From NCBI GenBank assembly GCA_033977085.1, contig CP138906.1:806001-870000 (forward strand): a stretch of DNA of 64,000 nucleotides. Reading direction: 5' to 3'. Source of the stretch: Apirhabdus apintestini (GTDB lineage: Bacteria; Pseudomonadota; Gammaproteobacteria; Enterobacterales; Enterobacteriaceae). A program made the translations under genes and the position numbers. Of this stretch, positions 1 through 15,251 are shown piece by piece; position 1 is the stretch's first letter, and each line of letters starts with the position of its first letter. The notes below the pieces were generated by a model. It saw only the letters and a program-made list of their open reading frames with translations. It made no database searches and was not told the DNA's origin.

Positions 1-60
1 TTCATCCCGGGAAAAGACTGCGATAATTAATGTATTGTGCGAAATACATTTGAGGTTGCT

Positions 61-82
61 AAAAAGCCCGCCAAAGGCGGGC
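61..82 (-). terminator. Rho-independent terminator after proS
   Basis: Read on the minus strand, a GC-rich stem (GCCCGCC pairing with GGCGGGC, loop of about four bases) is followed by a run of T. It lies just past the proS stop codon and would end the rcsF-trmO-proS direction of transcription. Confidence 0.8.
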
Positions 83-97
83 CAATTTACGATGCTG

Positions 98-1814
98 TTA
101 GCCGCGGATGCGGGATAGTAGATACTCAACAATATCGCCGGTTTTAATCAGTTGCTTATCGCCCTCGCGGCGATACTTATATTCAATATCGTCGTTATCG
201 AGATTGCGATCGCCCAGCACGATGGTATGCGGCACGCCGATGAGTTCCATATCGGCAAACATAACGCCGGGGCGCTCTTTTCTATCGTCGAGCAGCACTT
301 CTACGCCCTGGGCGCGCAGCTCGGCATACAGTTTTTCCGCCAACTCCTGAACGCGATAGGACTTGTGCATGTTCATCGGCAGAATGGCGACCTGGAAAGG
401 CGCAATGGCTTCTGGCCACACGATGCCCCGCTCATCGTAGTTTTGCTCGATGGCAGCGGCAACGACGCGCGTGACGCCAATACCATAACAGCCCATTGTC
501 AGGATTTGGTTGCGTCCATCTTCACCCTGAACGCTGGCTTTCATCGCCTCTGAGTATTTGGTGCCAAGCTGGAAAATATGGCCGACTTCAATGCCGCGTT
601 TAATCAGCAGCGTTCCTTTGCCGTCCGGGCTGGGATCGCCGGCGACAACGTTACGAATGTCTGCAACTTCTGGGGTAACCGCGTCGCGATCCCAATTAAT
701 GCCGAAATAATGTTTGCCGTCGATATTCGCGCCAGCGCTGAAGTCGCTCATCGCGGCAACGGTGCGATCAATTACCACAGGTACCGGCATATTCACCGGG
801 CCGAGGGAGCCAGGACCAGCGTTAACTACGGCGCGAATCTCTTCTTCCGTGGCGAATGTTAGCGGGCTGGCGACCTGCGGCAGTTTTTCCGCTTTCACTT
901 CATTTAATTCATGGTCGCCGCGAACCAGCAGAGCAACCAGCGGATACGCGCTACCTTCGGCCGCTTTTACCAGCAGAGTTTTCACCGTCTTTTCAATCGG
1001 CAGAGCAAATTGCTCAACCAGGCTCGGCGATAGTTTTTGCCTTTGGCGTATCCACAAGAGTCATTTCTTGGGTCGCCGCAGTCCGGGGCGCTGCGGGCGC
1101 GACGGCCTCGGCCAGCTCGATATTCGCCGCATAGTCGGATGAATCAGAGAAGATAACGTCATCTTCGCCGCTGTGCGCCAGTACCGGAATTCGTGAGATG
1201 CGCTGCCGCCAATGGAGCCGGTATCCGCCTGAACCGCCCGAAAATCAAGCCCCATGCGGGTAAAGATCTTGCTGTAGGCTTCATACATGGTGTCGTATGT
1301 CGCCTGCAGAGATTCCTGCGAAGTATGAAATGAATAGGCATCCTTCATAATAAATTCGCGTGAGCGCATCACGCCGAAACGCGGGCGTACTTCGTCGCGG
1401 AATTTAGTTTGGATCTGGAAAAAGTTAAGCGGGAGCTGTTTATAGGAACTCGAGCTCATTGCGTATTAAATCGGTAATCACTTCTTCATGAGTGGGGCCC
1501 AATACGAACGGGCGCTCGCCGCGATCGACAAAACGCAGCAATTCCGGGCCATATTGTTCCCAGCGGCCGCTTTCCTGCCATAAGTCTGCAGGCTGCACCA
1601 CCGGCATGGAAACCTCAATCGCACCGGCGTTGTTCATCTCTTCGCGCACGATATTTTCGACTTTTTAAGAACGCGCAGACCGGTCGGCAGCCGGTATATA
1701 ACCCGGAGGCTAACTTACGGATCATCCCGGCGCGCAGCATCAGTTGGTGACTGATGACTTCGGCGTCGGCGGGGTCTCCTTCAGAGTGGAGAGCATATAT
1801 TGGCTAGTACGCAT
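98..1814 (-). pseudogene. proS: prolyl-tRNA synthetase, multiply frameshifted
   Basis: ProS charges tRNA-Pro with proline in the cytoplasm and is normally essential, about 572 residues. The pieces match E. coli ProS from the MRTSQY start at 1814 to the C-terminal VEYLL region, including the class II motif region FRDEVRPRFGVMRSREF and the editing insertion. The frame is lost at least six times, near 1767, 1697, 1668, 1449, 1187 and 1020; four look like single-base deletions and two like insertions, and the amino-acid sequence between them is very well conserved. No frame change is compensated nearby, so no full-length protein can be made as written. Either another functional copy exists elsewhere or some of the indels are sequence errors. 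Follows trmO and rcsF in the same direction, as in E. coli (metNIQ-rcsF-trmO-proS). Confidence 0.9.
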
Positions 1815-1924
1815 GTTATTCAGGTTCCATATGGACAAACGAACGCAGGCCTAAAGCGACCTGATGCAAAAAAGTGGTTTAGTTTACCAGTGTGGCAGAG
1901 TTGCCAAAAGAGAGGGGCGGGAAA

Positions 1925-2631
1925 TTAACTTAGCTCAAGTGCAAACACTTCAGCGCCCAGCGTATCGATACGCCAGCGCACGTTGAAATCCATGAGCCAG
2001 GCGGCGTAGGTTTTATCCCTGGCGTCCGTTTTGCGATAGGCGGGACGTGGGTCCTGAGCTAACACCTCGCAAATAAACTGCTTCAGCGTAGGGTAGCGCG
2101 GTGCCAGCACGGCCAGCTGTTGCATCACTTCAGGGGTAAAGCGCACGGGCATATTGGCGGTGGGTGCCTCCGGTGCGTATCCAGAGCGCGCGCCAGGAAT
2201 CGCTTCGGCAAAAGGAAGGTAAGGCTTTATATCAATAACGGGAGTTCCATCGACTAAATCGACGCCCCCAGTTTAAGTACCGGCCCGGTTTTACCGAAAC
2301 AGATGGCTTTCAGCTCTAGCAGCGACATTCCAATAGGGTTGGGGCGGAATGTGGAGCGCGAAGCAAATACCCCTACGCGCGTATTACCGCCAAGCCTCGG
2401 CGGCCTCACGGTGGGGCGCCAGCCTTTATCCATGGTGTGATGAAAAATAAACAGCACCCACAGATGGCTGAAGCCTTCCGGCTCACGCACGGCATCGGGA
2501 TGATTCCACGGGGCAAGCAGGTGAAGTTCGCCATCCGCGCTGTTGACCAGACCTGGCTGGCGCGGAACGGCGAACTTTTCTTTATAGGGAGATCGAATAA
2601 CGCCAATCTGGTTGACGTTATAACCGGTCAT
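1925..2631 (-). pseudogene. trmO: tRNA m6t6A37 methyltransferase TrmO, frameshifted
   Basis: TrmO (YaeB/TsaA) methylates the t6A37 base of threonine tRNAs. The N-terminal part (QIGVIRSPYKEKFAVPRQPG, then RPPRLGG and STFRPNPIG) and the C-terminal part (VLAQDPRPAYRK, DFNVRWR) both match the roughly 235-residue family but are in different frames, joined near 2262 just after the VLKLG segment. The start at 2631 matches the E. coli protein best; an upstream in-frame ATG at 2664 would add 11 residues inside the end of rcsF. One single-base indel accounts for the break. The gene overlaps the stop of rcsF, so the two were translationally adjacent. Confidence 0.88.
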
Positions 2632-3031
2632 TGCGCGCTTACTTTTAACGCTGAACCCAGACATACGGCCTGGCGGTAACAGCCCGGAGTGCCGCTGGTG
2701 ACTTCGCAGCTATGCTGAAGCACGGCGTTGGCGTGCATTTTCGCAGCATTGATCTGCATCCGCTTACGCGCGGTCGGGATATTGGGTGGGGAATCCTGAT
2801 TGCTCATTTGGCAGGATTCTCCGGTGACTTCTCCGAGATCTTTAAACGGTTTACCGACCAAATCTTCTGCATTGGTATAAATTTTGACGGGCGCCGGGCG
2901 CGCAATCTTTGGCTTAACGGGCTGGCGTTTAACCGGTGCTGCCGTGCTCTGCGTGGGCTCCACGGGGATCTGCTTAGCAATGAACAGCCGCTTAACATGA
3001 GTGCTAATAAACAGATCGGTAAAGCACGCAT
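2628..3031 (-). pseudogene. rcsF: Rcs outer-membrane stress sensor lipoprotein RcsF, frameshifted
   Basis: RcsF senses envelope damage and signals to IgaA and the Rcs phosphorelay. One frame starting at 3031 gives the lipoprotein signal MRALPICLLALMLSGC and the first mature residues; the rest of the protein (YTNAEDLVGKPF, SCQ, NQDSPPNIPTARKRMQINA, HSCEVTSGTPGCYRQAVC with its paired cysteines) is in the next frame. The switch is near 2961, where one base is missing from a CCCC run after the RSP residues. Everything downstream is intact, so this is a single fresh lesion that separates the signal peptide from the sensor domain. Located between metQ and trmO as in E. coli. Confidence 0.88.
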
Positions 3032-3088
3032 AAGTCTTCCTCAATGAATAATCAAACGGGGCTTATTGAAACAATCTCTCGCATAAAT

Positions 3089-3116
3089 AACAAGACAGGC
3101 TTGCGCCTGTCTTGTT
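3089..3116. terminator. perfect hairpin between metQ and rcsF
   Basis: A perfect 12-bp stem (AACAAGACAGGC with its complement) closes a TTGC loop. On the plus strand it is followed by a T-rich stretch, on the minus strand by ATTTATG. It sits just downstream of the metQ stop and most likely ends or stabilises the metNIQ transcript; the weak T run on that strand leaves its strength open. Confidence 0.6.
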
Positions 3117-3146
3117 TATTTTTATACGAAAAATGTTAATAGTGGT

Positions 3147-3962
3147 TTACCAGCCTTTTACTGCACCACCGTTAAAAATTTTATTAGCAGCTTCTGATAC
3201 TTCGTCTGACTGGAAGGCTTTCACGAATTTTTTCACGTTTTCAGCGTCTTTATTATCTTCCCGCGCCACGATCAGATTAACGTAAGGGGAATCCTTATCT
3301 TCAACAAAAATCCCATCTTTTGCCGGCGTCAGGCCAATCTGGCTGGCGTAGGTGGTATTAATCACGGCGAGTGCGATTTGTGCGTCGTCAAGCGAGCGCG
3401 GTAACTGCGGTGCTTCCAGTTCGACCAGCTTCAGATTTTTAGGATTCTCAATCACATCCAGCACCGTAGGCAACAACCCGGAGCCTTCTTTCAGTTTAAT
3501 TAGATCTTCTTTTTGCAATAGCAGTAAGGCGCGCCCTAAGTTGGTAGGATCGTTTGGAAGCGCAATTTGCGCACCGGATTGAAGTTCATCCAGTGATTTA
3601 ATCTTCTTCGAATAACCGGCAATCGGGTAAACAAATGTACTGCCGACGGGCACTAGCTTATAGCCGCGATCTTTAATTTGCTGGTCCAGATAAGGTTTAT
3701 GCTGGAATGCATTCACGTCAATATCGCCTTTGCTCAGGGCTTCGTTCGGCAAAACATAATCGTTAAACGTCACTAGCTCGACGTTGAGATTGTATTTATC
3801 TTTAGCGACTTTCTGTGCGACTTCAGCAACCTGCTGTTCTGCACCGACAATAACGCCGACTTTAATATGGTTAGGATCTTTTTCTTCCTGACCGCAGGCA
3901 GCCAGAGTCAGCGCGCCTATCAACGTACCAATCACGGCCACGGCCTTAAATTTCAGAGACAT
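3147..3962 (-). CDS. metQ: methionine-binding lipoprotein MetQ
   Basis: Periplasmic substrate-binding lipoprotein of the MetNIQ D/L-methionine ABC importer, 271 residues, the usual length. The signal peptide ends in a lipobox TLAAC with Cys23 as the lipidated residue. The mature protein follows the family throughout (KVGVIVGAEQQVAEVAQKVA, GDIDVNAFQHKPYLDQQ, FVYPIAGYSKK, NDPTNLGRALLLLQ, ELEAPQLPRSLDDA) and ends FNGGAVKGW as in E. coli. It is the last gene of metN-metI-metQ, 37 bases after metI. The frame is open and unbroken, notable among the damaged neighbours. Confidence 0.97.
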   Translation of the reverse strand: MSLKFKAVAVIGTLIGALTLAACGQEEKDPNHIKVGVIVGAEQQVAEVAQKVAKDKYNLNVELVTFNDYVLPNEALSKGDIDVNAFQHKPYLDQQIKDRGYKLVPVGSTFVYPIAGYSKKIKSLDELQSGAQIALPNDPTNLGRALLLLQKEDLIKLKEGSGLLPTVLDVIENPKNLKLVELEAPQLPRSLDDAQIALAVINTTYASQIGLTPAKDGIFVEDKDSPYVNLIVAREDNKDAENVKKFVKAFQSDEVSEAANKIFNGGAVKGW

Positions 3963-3999
3963 AGTCTTTCCTTCTGTAGGTGTTGAATACGACGTTGCG

Positions 4000-4653
4000 T
4001 TATTTTCGCGTTACGGCACGTGCAAAGTTATCGCCTGCGAACTGAATAATGTAAACCAGTAATACCAGGAGAATCAGTACGGTATTCATCACCGTAGCGT
4101 TATATCCAATATAGCCGTATTGATAGCCAATTTGGCCTAAGCCACCGGCACCGACGGCTCCGCCCATCGCCGAGTAGCCAACAAGGGTGATCAGCGTGAT
4201 AGTCGCGGCGTTGATTAGACCAGGAAGCGCTTCGGGCAGTAAGACTTTGCGGATAATCTGTAGCGGCGTGGCGCCCATTGCGCGAGACGCTTCGATAAGC
4301 CCGCCGGGAATTTCGAGCAGGGCGTTTTCCACCATACGGGCGATGAACGGCGCCGCACCGACGGTTAAAGGTACAATTGCCGCCTGAAGCCCAATAGAGG
4401 TGCCAACAATAGCCCGCGTAAACGGAATCATCCACACCAGCAGAATAATAAAGGGAATTGAGCGGAAAATATTAACCAGCGCTGAAATAATACGGTATAG
4501 CGGCGCGTTGGCGCTGATTTGCCCGGGGCGAGTGATATATAGCAGCACGCCAAGCGGCAGGCCTAATACAAAACCAAAGAAGCCGGAAACGAACGTCATC
4601 GCCAGCGTTTCCCAGACGCCTCGGATTAATAGCCAAACCATTGCTTCAGACAT
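4000..4653 (-). CDS. metI: methionine ABC transporter permease MetI
   Basis: Inner-membrane permease of MetNIQ, 217 residues, full length. Several hydrophobic membrane segments are visible, with the EAA loop that contacts the ATPase at EASRAMGATPLQIIRKVLLPEALPG in the second half. It overlaps the end of metN by 8 bases, which fits translational coupling within one operon. No lesion seen. Confidence 0.96.
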   Translation of the reverse strand: MSEAMVWLLIRGVWETLAMTFVSGFFGFVLGLPLGVLLYITRPGQISANAPLYRIISALVNIFRSIPFIILLVWMIPFTRAIVGTSIGLQAAIVPLTVGAAPFIARMVENALLEIPGGLIEASRAMGATPLQIIRKVLLPEALPGLINAATITLITLVGYSAMGGAVGAGGLGQIGYQYGYIGYNATVMNTVLILLVLLVYIIQFAGDNFARAVTRK

Positions 4654-5677
4654 AACCCAGCACCTCTACTTTTACGTAATGCTGCTGCAAATACGCAATG
4701 GCAGCGTTAGTATCTTCTTGTTCTCCGTGCATTTCCGCCAGCATGATGCCGAATTTTACGCCGCCGGCGTAATCCATCTGCGCACTAATAATGTTGTTAT
4801 TAACATTGAAGCGGCGGGCGGTTTCCGAGAGCAGCGGGGCATCGACAGATTGGCCGGTAAACTCAAGGCGCATAAGTGGCATCATATCGTCCTGGGGCCG
4901 TGCGCTGAGCCGCTGGGCATAGTCATCAGGAATATCCAAATGCAGGGTTGATTGAATAAACTGTTGCGCCAGCGGGGTTTTAGGATGAGAAAAGACTTCA
5001 CCGACTTTGTCTTGTTCAATAAGCTCGCCGTCACTAATCACTGCAACTCGATCGCAAATGCGTTTTACGACGTCCATCTCATGCGTAATCAGTAGAATGG
5101 TTAACCCCAGGCGGCGGTTAATATCCTTTAATAGCTCCAGAATAGCGCGCGTGGTTGCGGGGTCCAGTGCGCTGGTGGCCTCATCGCACAGCAATATTTT
5201 AGGGTTGCTCGCCAGAGCGCGAGCAATCGCGACGCGCTGTTTTTGCCCACCGGATAGATTGGCCGGGTAAGCGTCATGCTTCTCTGCAAGCCCTACCAGC
5301 TCAAGAAGCTCCATTACGCGGCGTTTAACTTCGCTACGCGGAGTATTATCAAGTTCAAGCGGAAGCGCGACATTGCCGAAAACCGTACGTGAAGACAGCA
5401 GGTTAAAATGCTGAAATATCATGCCGATTTGGCGACGAGCTTTCGTAAGCTGCGCTTCGCTCATTGCCGTGAGATCTTTGCCGTCAACAAGTACCTCGCC
5501 GGAAGTAGGCCGTTCAAGAAGATTCACGCAGCGAATCAGCGTGCTTTTCCCGGCGCCGGAAGAGCCGATAACGCCAAATATTTGCCCAGCGGGGACGTGC
5601 AGGCTGACATTTTTTAACGCCTGAATATGTCGATTCCCTTGCTGGAATACTTTGGTGATGCTGGAAAGTTTAATCAT
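4646..5677 (-). CDS. metN: methionine ABC transporter ATPase MetN
   Basis: ATP-hydrolysing subunit of the methionine importer, 343 residues. Walker A GSSGAGKST lies at about residues 38-46, the ABC signature LSGGQKQRVAIARAL near 140, Walker B ILLCDEATSALD near 160, and the H-loop ITHEMDVV near 195. The C-terminal part (about 265-343) is the ACT-like domain (C2 domain) through which methionine inhibits the E. coli transporter. First gene of the operon; a MetJ-type operator lies about 90 bases upstream of its start. Confidence 0.97.
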   Translation of the reverse strand: MIKLSSITKVFQQGNRHIQALKNVSLHVPAGQIFGVIGSSGAGKSTLIRCVNLLERPTSGEVLVDGKDLTAMSEAQLTKARRQIGMIFQHFNLLSSRTVFGNVALPLELDNTPRSEVKRRVMELLELVGLAEKHDAYPANLSGGQKQRVAIARALASNPKILLCDEATSALDPATTRAILELLKDINRRLGLTILLITHEMDVVKRICDRVAVISDGELIEQDKVGEVFSHPKTPLAQQFIQSTLHLDIPDDYAQRLSARPQDDMMPLMRLEFTGQSVDAPLLSETARRFNVNNNIISAQMDYAGGVKFGIMLAEMHGEQEDTNAAIAYLQQHYVKVEVLGYV

Positions 5678-5760
5678 TAGATTATTTTTATCTTATAAAA
5701 TGTTGCCGTGGCATTTTGTATTGTTCGACTGGGTTCAAAGTCCGCGATGGATGGATGTTA

Positions 5761-5776
5761 AGGCATCCAGACGTCT
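5761..5776. promoter_or_regulatory. MetJ operator (met boxes) for metNIQ
   Basis: AGACGTCT at 5769-5776 is a perfect match to the 8-bp met box consensus, and the abutting AGGCATCC at 5761-5768 matches at five of eight positions. Tandem met boxes bind MetJ with S-adenosylmethionine. The site lies upstream of metN, so repression of methionine uptake when methionine is plentiful is the likely role. Confidence 0.8.
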
Positions 5777-5928
5777 AAATCAATCTGTCTCTTATTCGCC
5801 ACTCATCCTTTTTAAGAGAAGCGGCAAAATGAAAGGTTTTATCTAAAGAAGCGCGTTGTTTGTGGCCCGGATATCATTGCGACGATATCATAGGCAACAT
5901 TATTCATATTCAATCTCAGGAGCGCCTG

Positions 5929-6495
5929 GTGACTAAATCTGTCCCCGCTATATTTCTCGATCGTGATGGCACTATTAATGTTGATCACGGTTATGTGCAT
6001 GAAATCGAAAGCTTTGAATTTATTGATGGAGCTATTGATGCGCTACGTGAATTAAAAGAGATGGGATTTGCGTTAGTGCTGGTGACTAATCAATCGGGGA
6101 TTGCCCGCGGTTTATTCAGTGAGACGCAGTTCGAACGGCTCACTGAATGGATGGATTGGTCTTTGGCCGATCGCGGCGTGGATCTGGATGGTATTTATTA
6201 CTGTCCGCATCATCCGCAAGCAGGCGTTGAAGCCTACCGACAGGCGTGTGATTGCCGTAAGCCGCAACCGGGGATGCTCATTACGGCCCGCGATTATCTT
6301 AATATCGATATGGCAGCATCGTATATGGTGGGCGATAAGACAGAAGATATGCAGGCCGCGACCGCTGCAAAAGTTGGGACGCGGGTATTAGTACGCACCG
6401 GTAAGCCAGTAACTGAGGAAAGCGAACAGTTAGCGGACTGGGTTATCGATAGCCTGGCAGAACTTCCAACGGCTATCAGAAACAGAGCAAAATAG
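5929..6495 (+). CDS. gmhB: D-glycero-beta-D-manno-heptose 1,7-bisphosphate phosphatase GmhB
   Basis: HAD-family phosphatase that removes the C7 phosphate during synthesis of ADP-heptose for the LPS inner core. The chosen start is GTG at 5929, preceded by AGGAG, giving 188 residues beginning VTKSVPAIFLDRDGT, in line with E. coli (191). An in-frame ATG at 5860 would add 23 residues with no homology. The catalytic aspartates are in LDRDGT at residues 11 and 13; the VTNQSGIARG motif and the zinc-binding cysteine/histidine cluster (CPHHP and CDCRKP) are present, followed by GDKTEDMQAA. Divergent from metN and directly upstream of the rRNA operon, as next to E. coli rrnH. Confidence 0.96.
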   Translation: MTKSVPAIFLDRDGTINVDHGYVHEIESFEFIDGAIDALRELKEMGFALVLVTNQSGIARGLFSETQFERLTEWMDWSLADRGVDLDGIYYCPHHPQAGVEAYRQACDCRKPQPGMLITARDYLNIDMAASYMVGDKTEDMQAATAAKVGTRVLVRTGKPVTEESEQLADWVIDSLAELPTAIRNRAK

Positions 6496-6544
6496 CGCTT
6501 TCGCTCGTAAATTGAGCGGTTGAGCGAAGTTTCTTAATTTTTGC

Positions 6545-6572
6545 TTGTCAGGGGCGCAGCAGTCCCTATAAT
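6545..6572 (+). promoter_or_regulatory. rRNA promoter P1
   Basis: TTGTCA at 6545-6550 and TATAAT at 6567-6572 with a 16-bp spacer, followed by GCGCC, the classical layout of rrn P1 promoters. Confidence 0.85.
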
Positions 6573-6642
6573 GCGCCTCCATCGACACGGCGCAGACGAA
6601 AGTGAAGGCCGGGCCGAAAGAGAAAACGCCTGAAAAATGGGG

Positions 6643-6670
6643 TTGACTCTGAAAGAGGAAAGCGTAATAT
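6643..6670 (+). promoter_or_regulatory. rRNA promoter P2
   Basis: TTGACT at 6643-6648 and TAATAT at 6665-6670 with a 16-bp spacer, about 100 bases after P1, as in enterobacterial rrn operons. Confidence 0.8.
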
Positions 6671-6707
6671 ACGCCACCTCGCGACCGGAGCGAAAGCCCG
6701 GCGCAAC

Positions 6708-6719
6708 TGCTCTTTAACA
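6708..6719 (+). promoter_or_regulatory. rrn leader boxA antiterminator
   Basis: TGCTCTTTAACA is the NusB/NusE-binding boxA sequence of ribosomal operons, here between P2 and the 16S gene. Confidence 0.85.
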
Positions 6720-6857
6720 ATTTATCAGACAATCTGTGTGGGCACTCGAAAGCACTGATATCAACGTCTTCGGACGAAAAATGATTATCAAGTCTCAAGA
6801 GTGAACAACAGTTAATTCATTACGAACTAACAGTTTAATTCTTTGAGCATCAAACTT

Positions 6858-8397
<1,540 letters not shown>

Positions 8398-8568
8398 CCT
8401 GAAGATACGGTCTTTTGCAGTGCTCACACAGATTGTCTGATGAAAGAAAAGAAGCAAGGCGTTTACGCGTTGGGCGTGAGTAAGGGCGGGATATAGCCGT
8501 TCGCTTTCTGTTAACGAAAGCTCACCCTACACGAAAATGTCACACAATGTGTGGCAGACAATTTTCGT

Positions 8569-8644
8569 GTCCCCTTCGTCTAGAGGCTCAGGACACCGCC
8601 CTTTCACGGCGGTAACAGGGGTTCGAATCCCCTAGGGGAGGCCA
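8569..8644 (+). tRNA. tRNA-Glu (TTC anticodon), acceptor stem mismatch at 1-72
   Basis: A 76-base tRNA in the 16S-23S spacer, matching E. coli tRNA-Glu with anticodon TTC in the loop CTTTCAC, T loop GGTTCGAATCC and an encoded CCA. The acceptor stem starts GTCCCC and ends GGGGAGGCCA; position 72 reads G where E. coli has C, so the first pair is G1-G72 instead of G1-C72. The rest of the cloverleaf pairs normally. The spacer type (Glu rather than Ile plus Ala) is that of rrnB, C, E and G of E. coli. Confidence 0.96.
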
Positions 8645-8728
8645 CTTGCTGGTTTGTGAGTGAAAGTCACCGGCCACTGTATCTCAAAGCTGATTTTGCC
8701 GTGAAGGCGGAGTCAGGTCTGAGATATT

Positions 8729-8740
8729 TGCTCTTTAACA
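8729..8740 (+). promoter_or_regulatory. spacer boxA before 23S
   Basis: A second TGCTCTTTAACA between tRNA-Glu and the 23S gene, the usual place for the spacer antitermination boxA. Confidence 0.8.
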
Positions 8741-8834
8741 ATCCGGAACAAGCTGAAAATTGAAAATCCATAAACGGAATAACCGTTTAATGGGTCTCTC
8801 AAGCCTGCAGTCCGAAGACATCTTCGGGTTGTGA

Positions 8835-11743
<2,909 letters not shown>

Positions 11744-11840
11744 ACAACGCCGAAGGTGTTTTGAGGGGTTGAGAGTATTTTCAGTTTGTGACGGATAAGA
11801 CCCGTGGCGGCGCGAGAGTGCGGCGGCGGGTGACAGAATA

Positions 11841-11960
11841 TGCCTGGCGGCGACAGCGCGGTGGTCCCACCTGACCCCATGCCGAACTCAGAAGTGAAAC
11901 GCCGTAGCGCCGATGGTAGTGTGGGGCTTCCCCATGCGAGAGTAGGGAACTGCCAGGCTT
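11841..11960 (+). rRNA. rrf: 5S ribosomal RNA
   Basis: TGCCTGGCGGC to CTGCCAGGC with the conserved GCCGAACTCAGAAGTGAAA loop, 120 bases, ends complementary to each other. Confidence 0.96.
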
Positions 11961-11973
11961 TTATACAGGAAGA

Positions 11974-12000
11974 ACCCCGGTCATCTGGCCGGGGTTTTTT
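11974..12000 (+). terminator. rRNA operon terminator
   Basis: CCCCGG pairs with CCGGGG around a short loop and is followed by six T, directly after 5S. Confidence 0.9.
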
Positions 12001-13254
12001 ATGCGAAAAACAGCGCGATACCGGGCCCGGCCACATCCGGACAGGCTCACGCCGTAAGCCCCGCGGCCGGTAGCCGCACTGGCCGGTTATCACTGCGCCG
12101 GATTATGTTTATCCTGTTTATCCTGTTTATCCTGTTTGCCCTGCCGCTGACCGCGTCTGAGGGTAAAATAATATCTGCCCCCTGACGCCTGCGGCGCCGG
12201 CCCGCCGCCGTAATGCTTTAGCCTGACGCCGTCGCAATGAGCCAGAATATCACCGCGTGTTTGCGCCGGGCGCGGCTTTGCCTGGGTAACCGCCCGCCGG
12301 CCCGCGCAGTGTTTACCGGCTGCGGACAGGCTGCGGGAGAGGCGCCCCGGGGCGGTTTCCCCGCAGCGGACGCGCGGCTTTATTCTGCCGAGCCAGCGGA
12401 ACGACCGCTGTCGCAGGCCCTGCGGCCTTTACTGAATGCCTGGCACCATAACGTCACGCGCCCGGCCGCGCGTCTCACATGCCATATGCGGGACTTTGTT
12501 TCTCTGCGCCGTGGCGTTGGGGTGAAATAACCCTTTCAATCCGGTTGCCAGATTTTCCTGTGCCACTACGCGGCAGATGTCTCTGCGTAATCCGTCAGTG
12601 GGATGGGGCGCCGGGCACTGCTCTGCTCGACGGGCCGGCAGCCATGATCCACTCGTCAGAAGTGCCGGAGAGAGGACCGCGTTCCCGACCAATGAGGAGA
12701 TGGGTCGATATCATCCACGATGGTACGGCGATGATACAGGCCGGTTATTCGGTTAAATTTTAGCCTATCTCGTCAGAGCAGGCGGTTCAGCTACCAAACA
12801 TAGTCCTGATCCTCATTGATAGTTCGAATATTGAGTCGCTAACTCACCGATCTAAAATGATTACTCGCAGTAGCGTGCTTGCTTAGCGGCTTGTTATTAC
12901 TTTTACCATCCGCCCTGCGGTGCTGTAGTCACTTAAACTTTTCCGTTTGAAAACGAGTGTTGATTAGTCACCGATTATTGGTGCCTCTAAAAGGGGCGTG
13001 CATTCCCCGTTAACCCTCGCCGGAAAATGTTTTACCGCTATTTGAGTAATAGATATCAAAAGAGTTTGGTTTACGAGCATCTCTAACTTTTGCTACAAAG
13101 AGTTCAACCCATAAGAATAAAATAAATTATTAACATTATTTATACATTGCATGTAATGACACTTATACTTTCTGCCGAGCTGAGACGATGTAGATATTGA
13201 ACTTTTAACTTAGATAGAGCCGCGCTAATCCGCTATAAGACAGGAGAGCATCTC
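12001..13254. other. gene-free stretch between 5S rRNA and kgtP
   Basis: No reading frame here resembles a protein I recognise. The first part (to about 12.7 kb) is GC-rich, the second is of ordinary composition. It contains a short tandem repeat at 12106-12141: three exact copies of the 9-mer TGTTTATCC and a fourth imperfect one. In E. coli rrnG the 5S gene is followed closely by kgtP, so this is extra or heavily decayed DNA. Confidence 0.5.
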
Positions 13255-13451
13255 ATGGCCGATACCACCACACCGGGACCGTCATTAGCATTGAATTCTG
13301 GCGATACGCGCCGCAGAGTATGGGCGATAGTTGGCGCTTCTTCTGGCAATTTGGTGGAATGGTTTGATTTTTATGTGTACTCATGTCAACAACGGGTAAA
13401 AAGTGATCCACTTACCGTCACCACCAACGGTCTAATATTGATCCACCTTGC

Positions 13452-14230
13452 TTACTCAGGATTAGCTTCCGCTATAACCCCGGCCTTTCGTTTCTGCTTC
13501 AGTCGATAGCTCTCTCCTTTTATCTGGACTACGTGTGAGTGATGTAAGATCCGGTCCAGCATTGCCGATGTCAGGGCTGCATCACCCGCGAACGTCTGGT
13601 CCCACTGCCCGAACGGCAGGTTAGAGGTCAGGATCATCGCGCTCTTTTCGTAACGTTTGGCAATGACCTGGAAGAACAGCTTTGCCTCTTCCTGGCTGAA
13701 CGGCAGATAGCCTATTTCGTCGATGATGAGCAGTTTGGGGGCCATGACACCGCGATTGAGTGTCGTTTTGTAACGCCCCTGACGCTGGGAAGTCGACGAG
13801 CTGTAACAGCAGGTCCGCTGCTGTTGTGAAGCGAACCTTGATGCCCGCCCGTACTGCCTCGTAGCCCATGGCTATCGCCAGATGTGTTTTCCCCACGCCC
13901 GAGGGGCCCAGCAACACGATGTTTTCGTTACGTTCGATGAAGCTCAGGGAACGCAGCGACTGGATTTGCTTCTGAGGTGCGCCGGTGGCGAAGGTGAAGT
14001 CGTATTCCTCGAACGTCTTCACCGCCGGGAAGGCTGCCATCCGCGTGTACATCGCCTGTTTACGCTGATGCCGGGCCAGTTTCTCCTCATGTAGCAGGTG
14101 CTCCGGGAAGTCCATATAGCTCCATTCCTGATCCACTGCCTGTTGCGACAGTGCCGGCGCCGCGCCGATAAGGCTGTCCAGCTGGGCTGTTCAGCAAGCA
14201 CCATCAGCCGTTGATGTTGTAGTTCGACCA

Positions 14231-14234
<4 letters not shown>
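13452..14234 (-). pseudogene. istB: IS21 helper ATPase IstB, copy 1, frameshifted
   Basis: DnaA/DnaC-like AAA+ ATPase that helps the IstA transposase choose and load on target DNA. Walker A GPSGVGKTHLA and Walker B LLIIDEIGYL are readable. Two breaks: one near the 5' end after MMVELQHQRLMVLAEQ, shared with copy 2, and one near 13790 where a single C is inserted relative to copy 2. No complete protein is possible as written. Confidence 0.9.

Positions 14235-15251
<1,017 letters not shown>

Noticed and set aside
12237..12763. Open frames of 87-97 codons in the stretch after 5S
   Set aside because: No family resemblance, overlapping on both strands in GC-rich DNA, no ribosome site.
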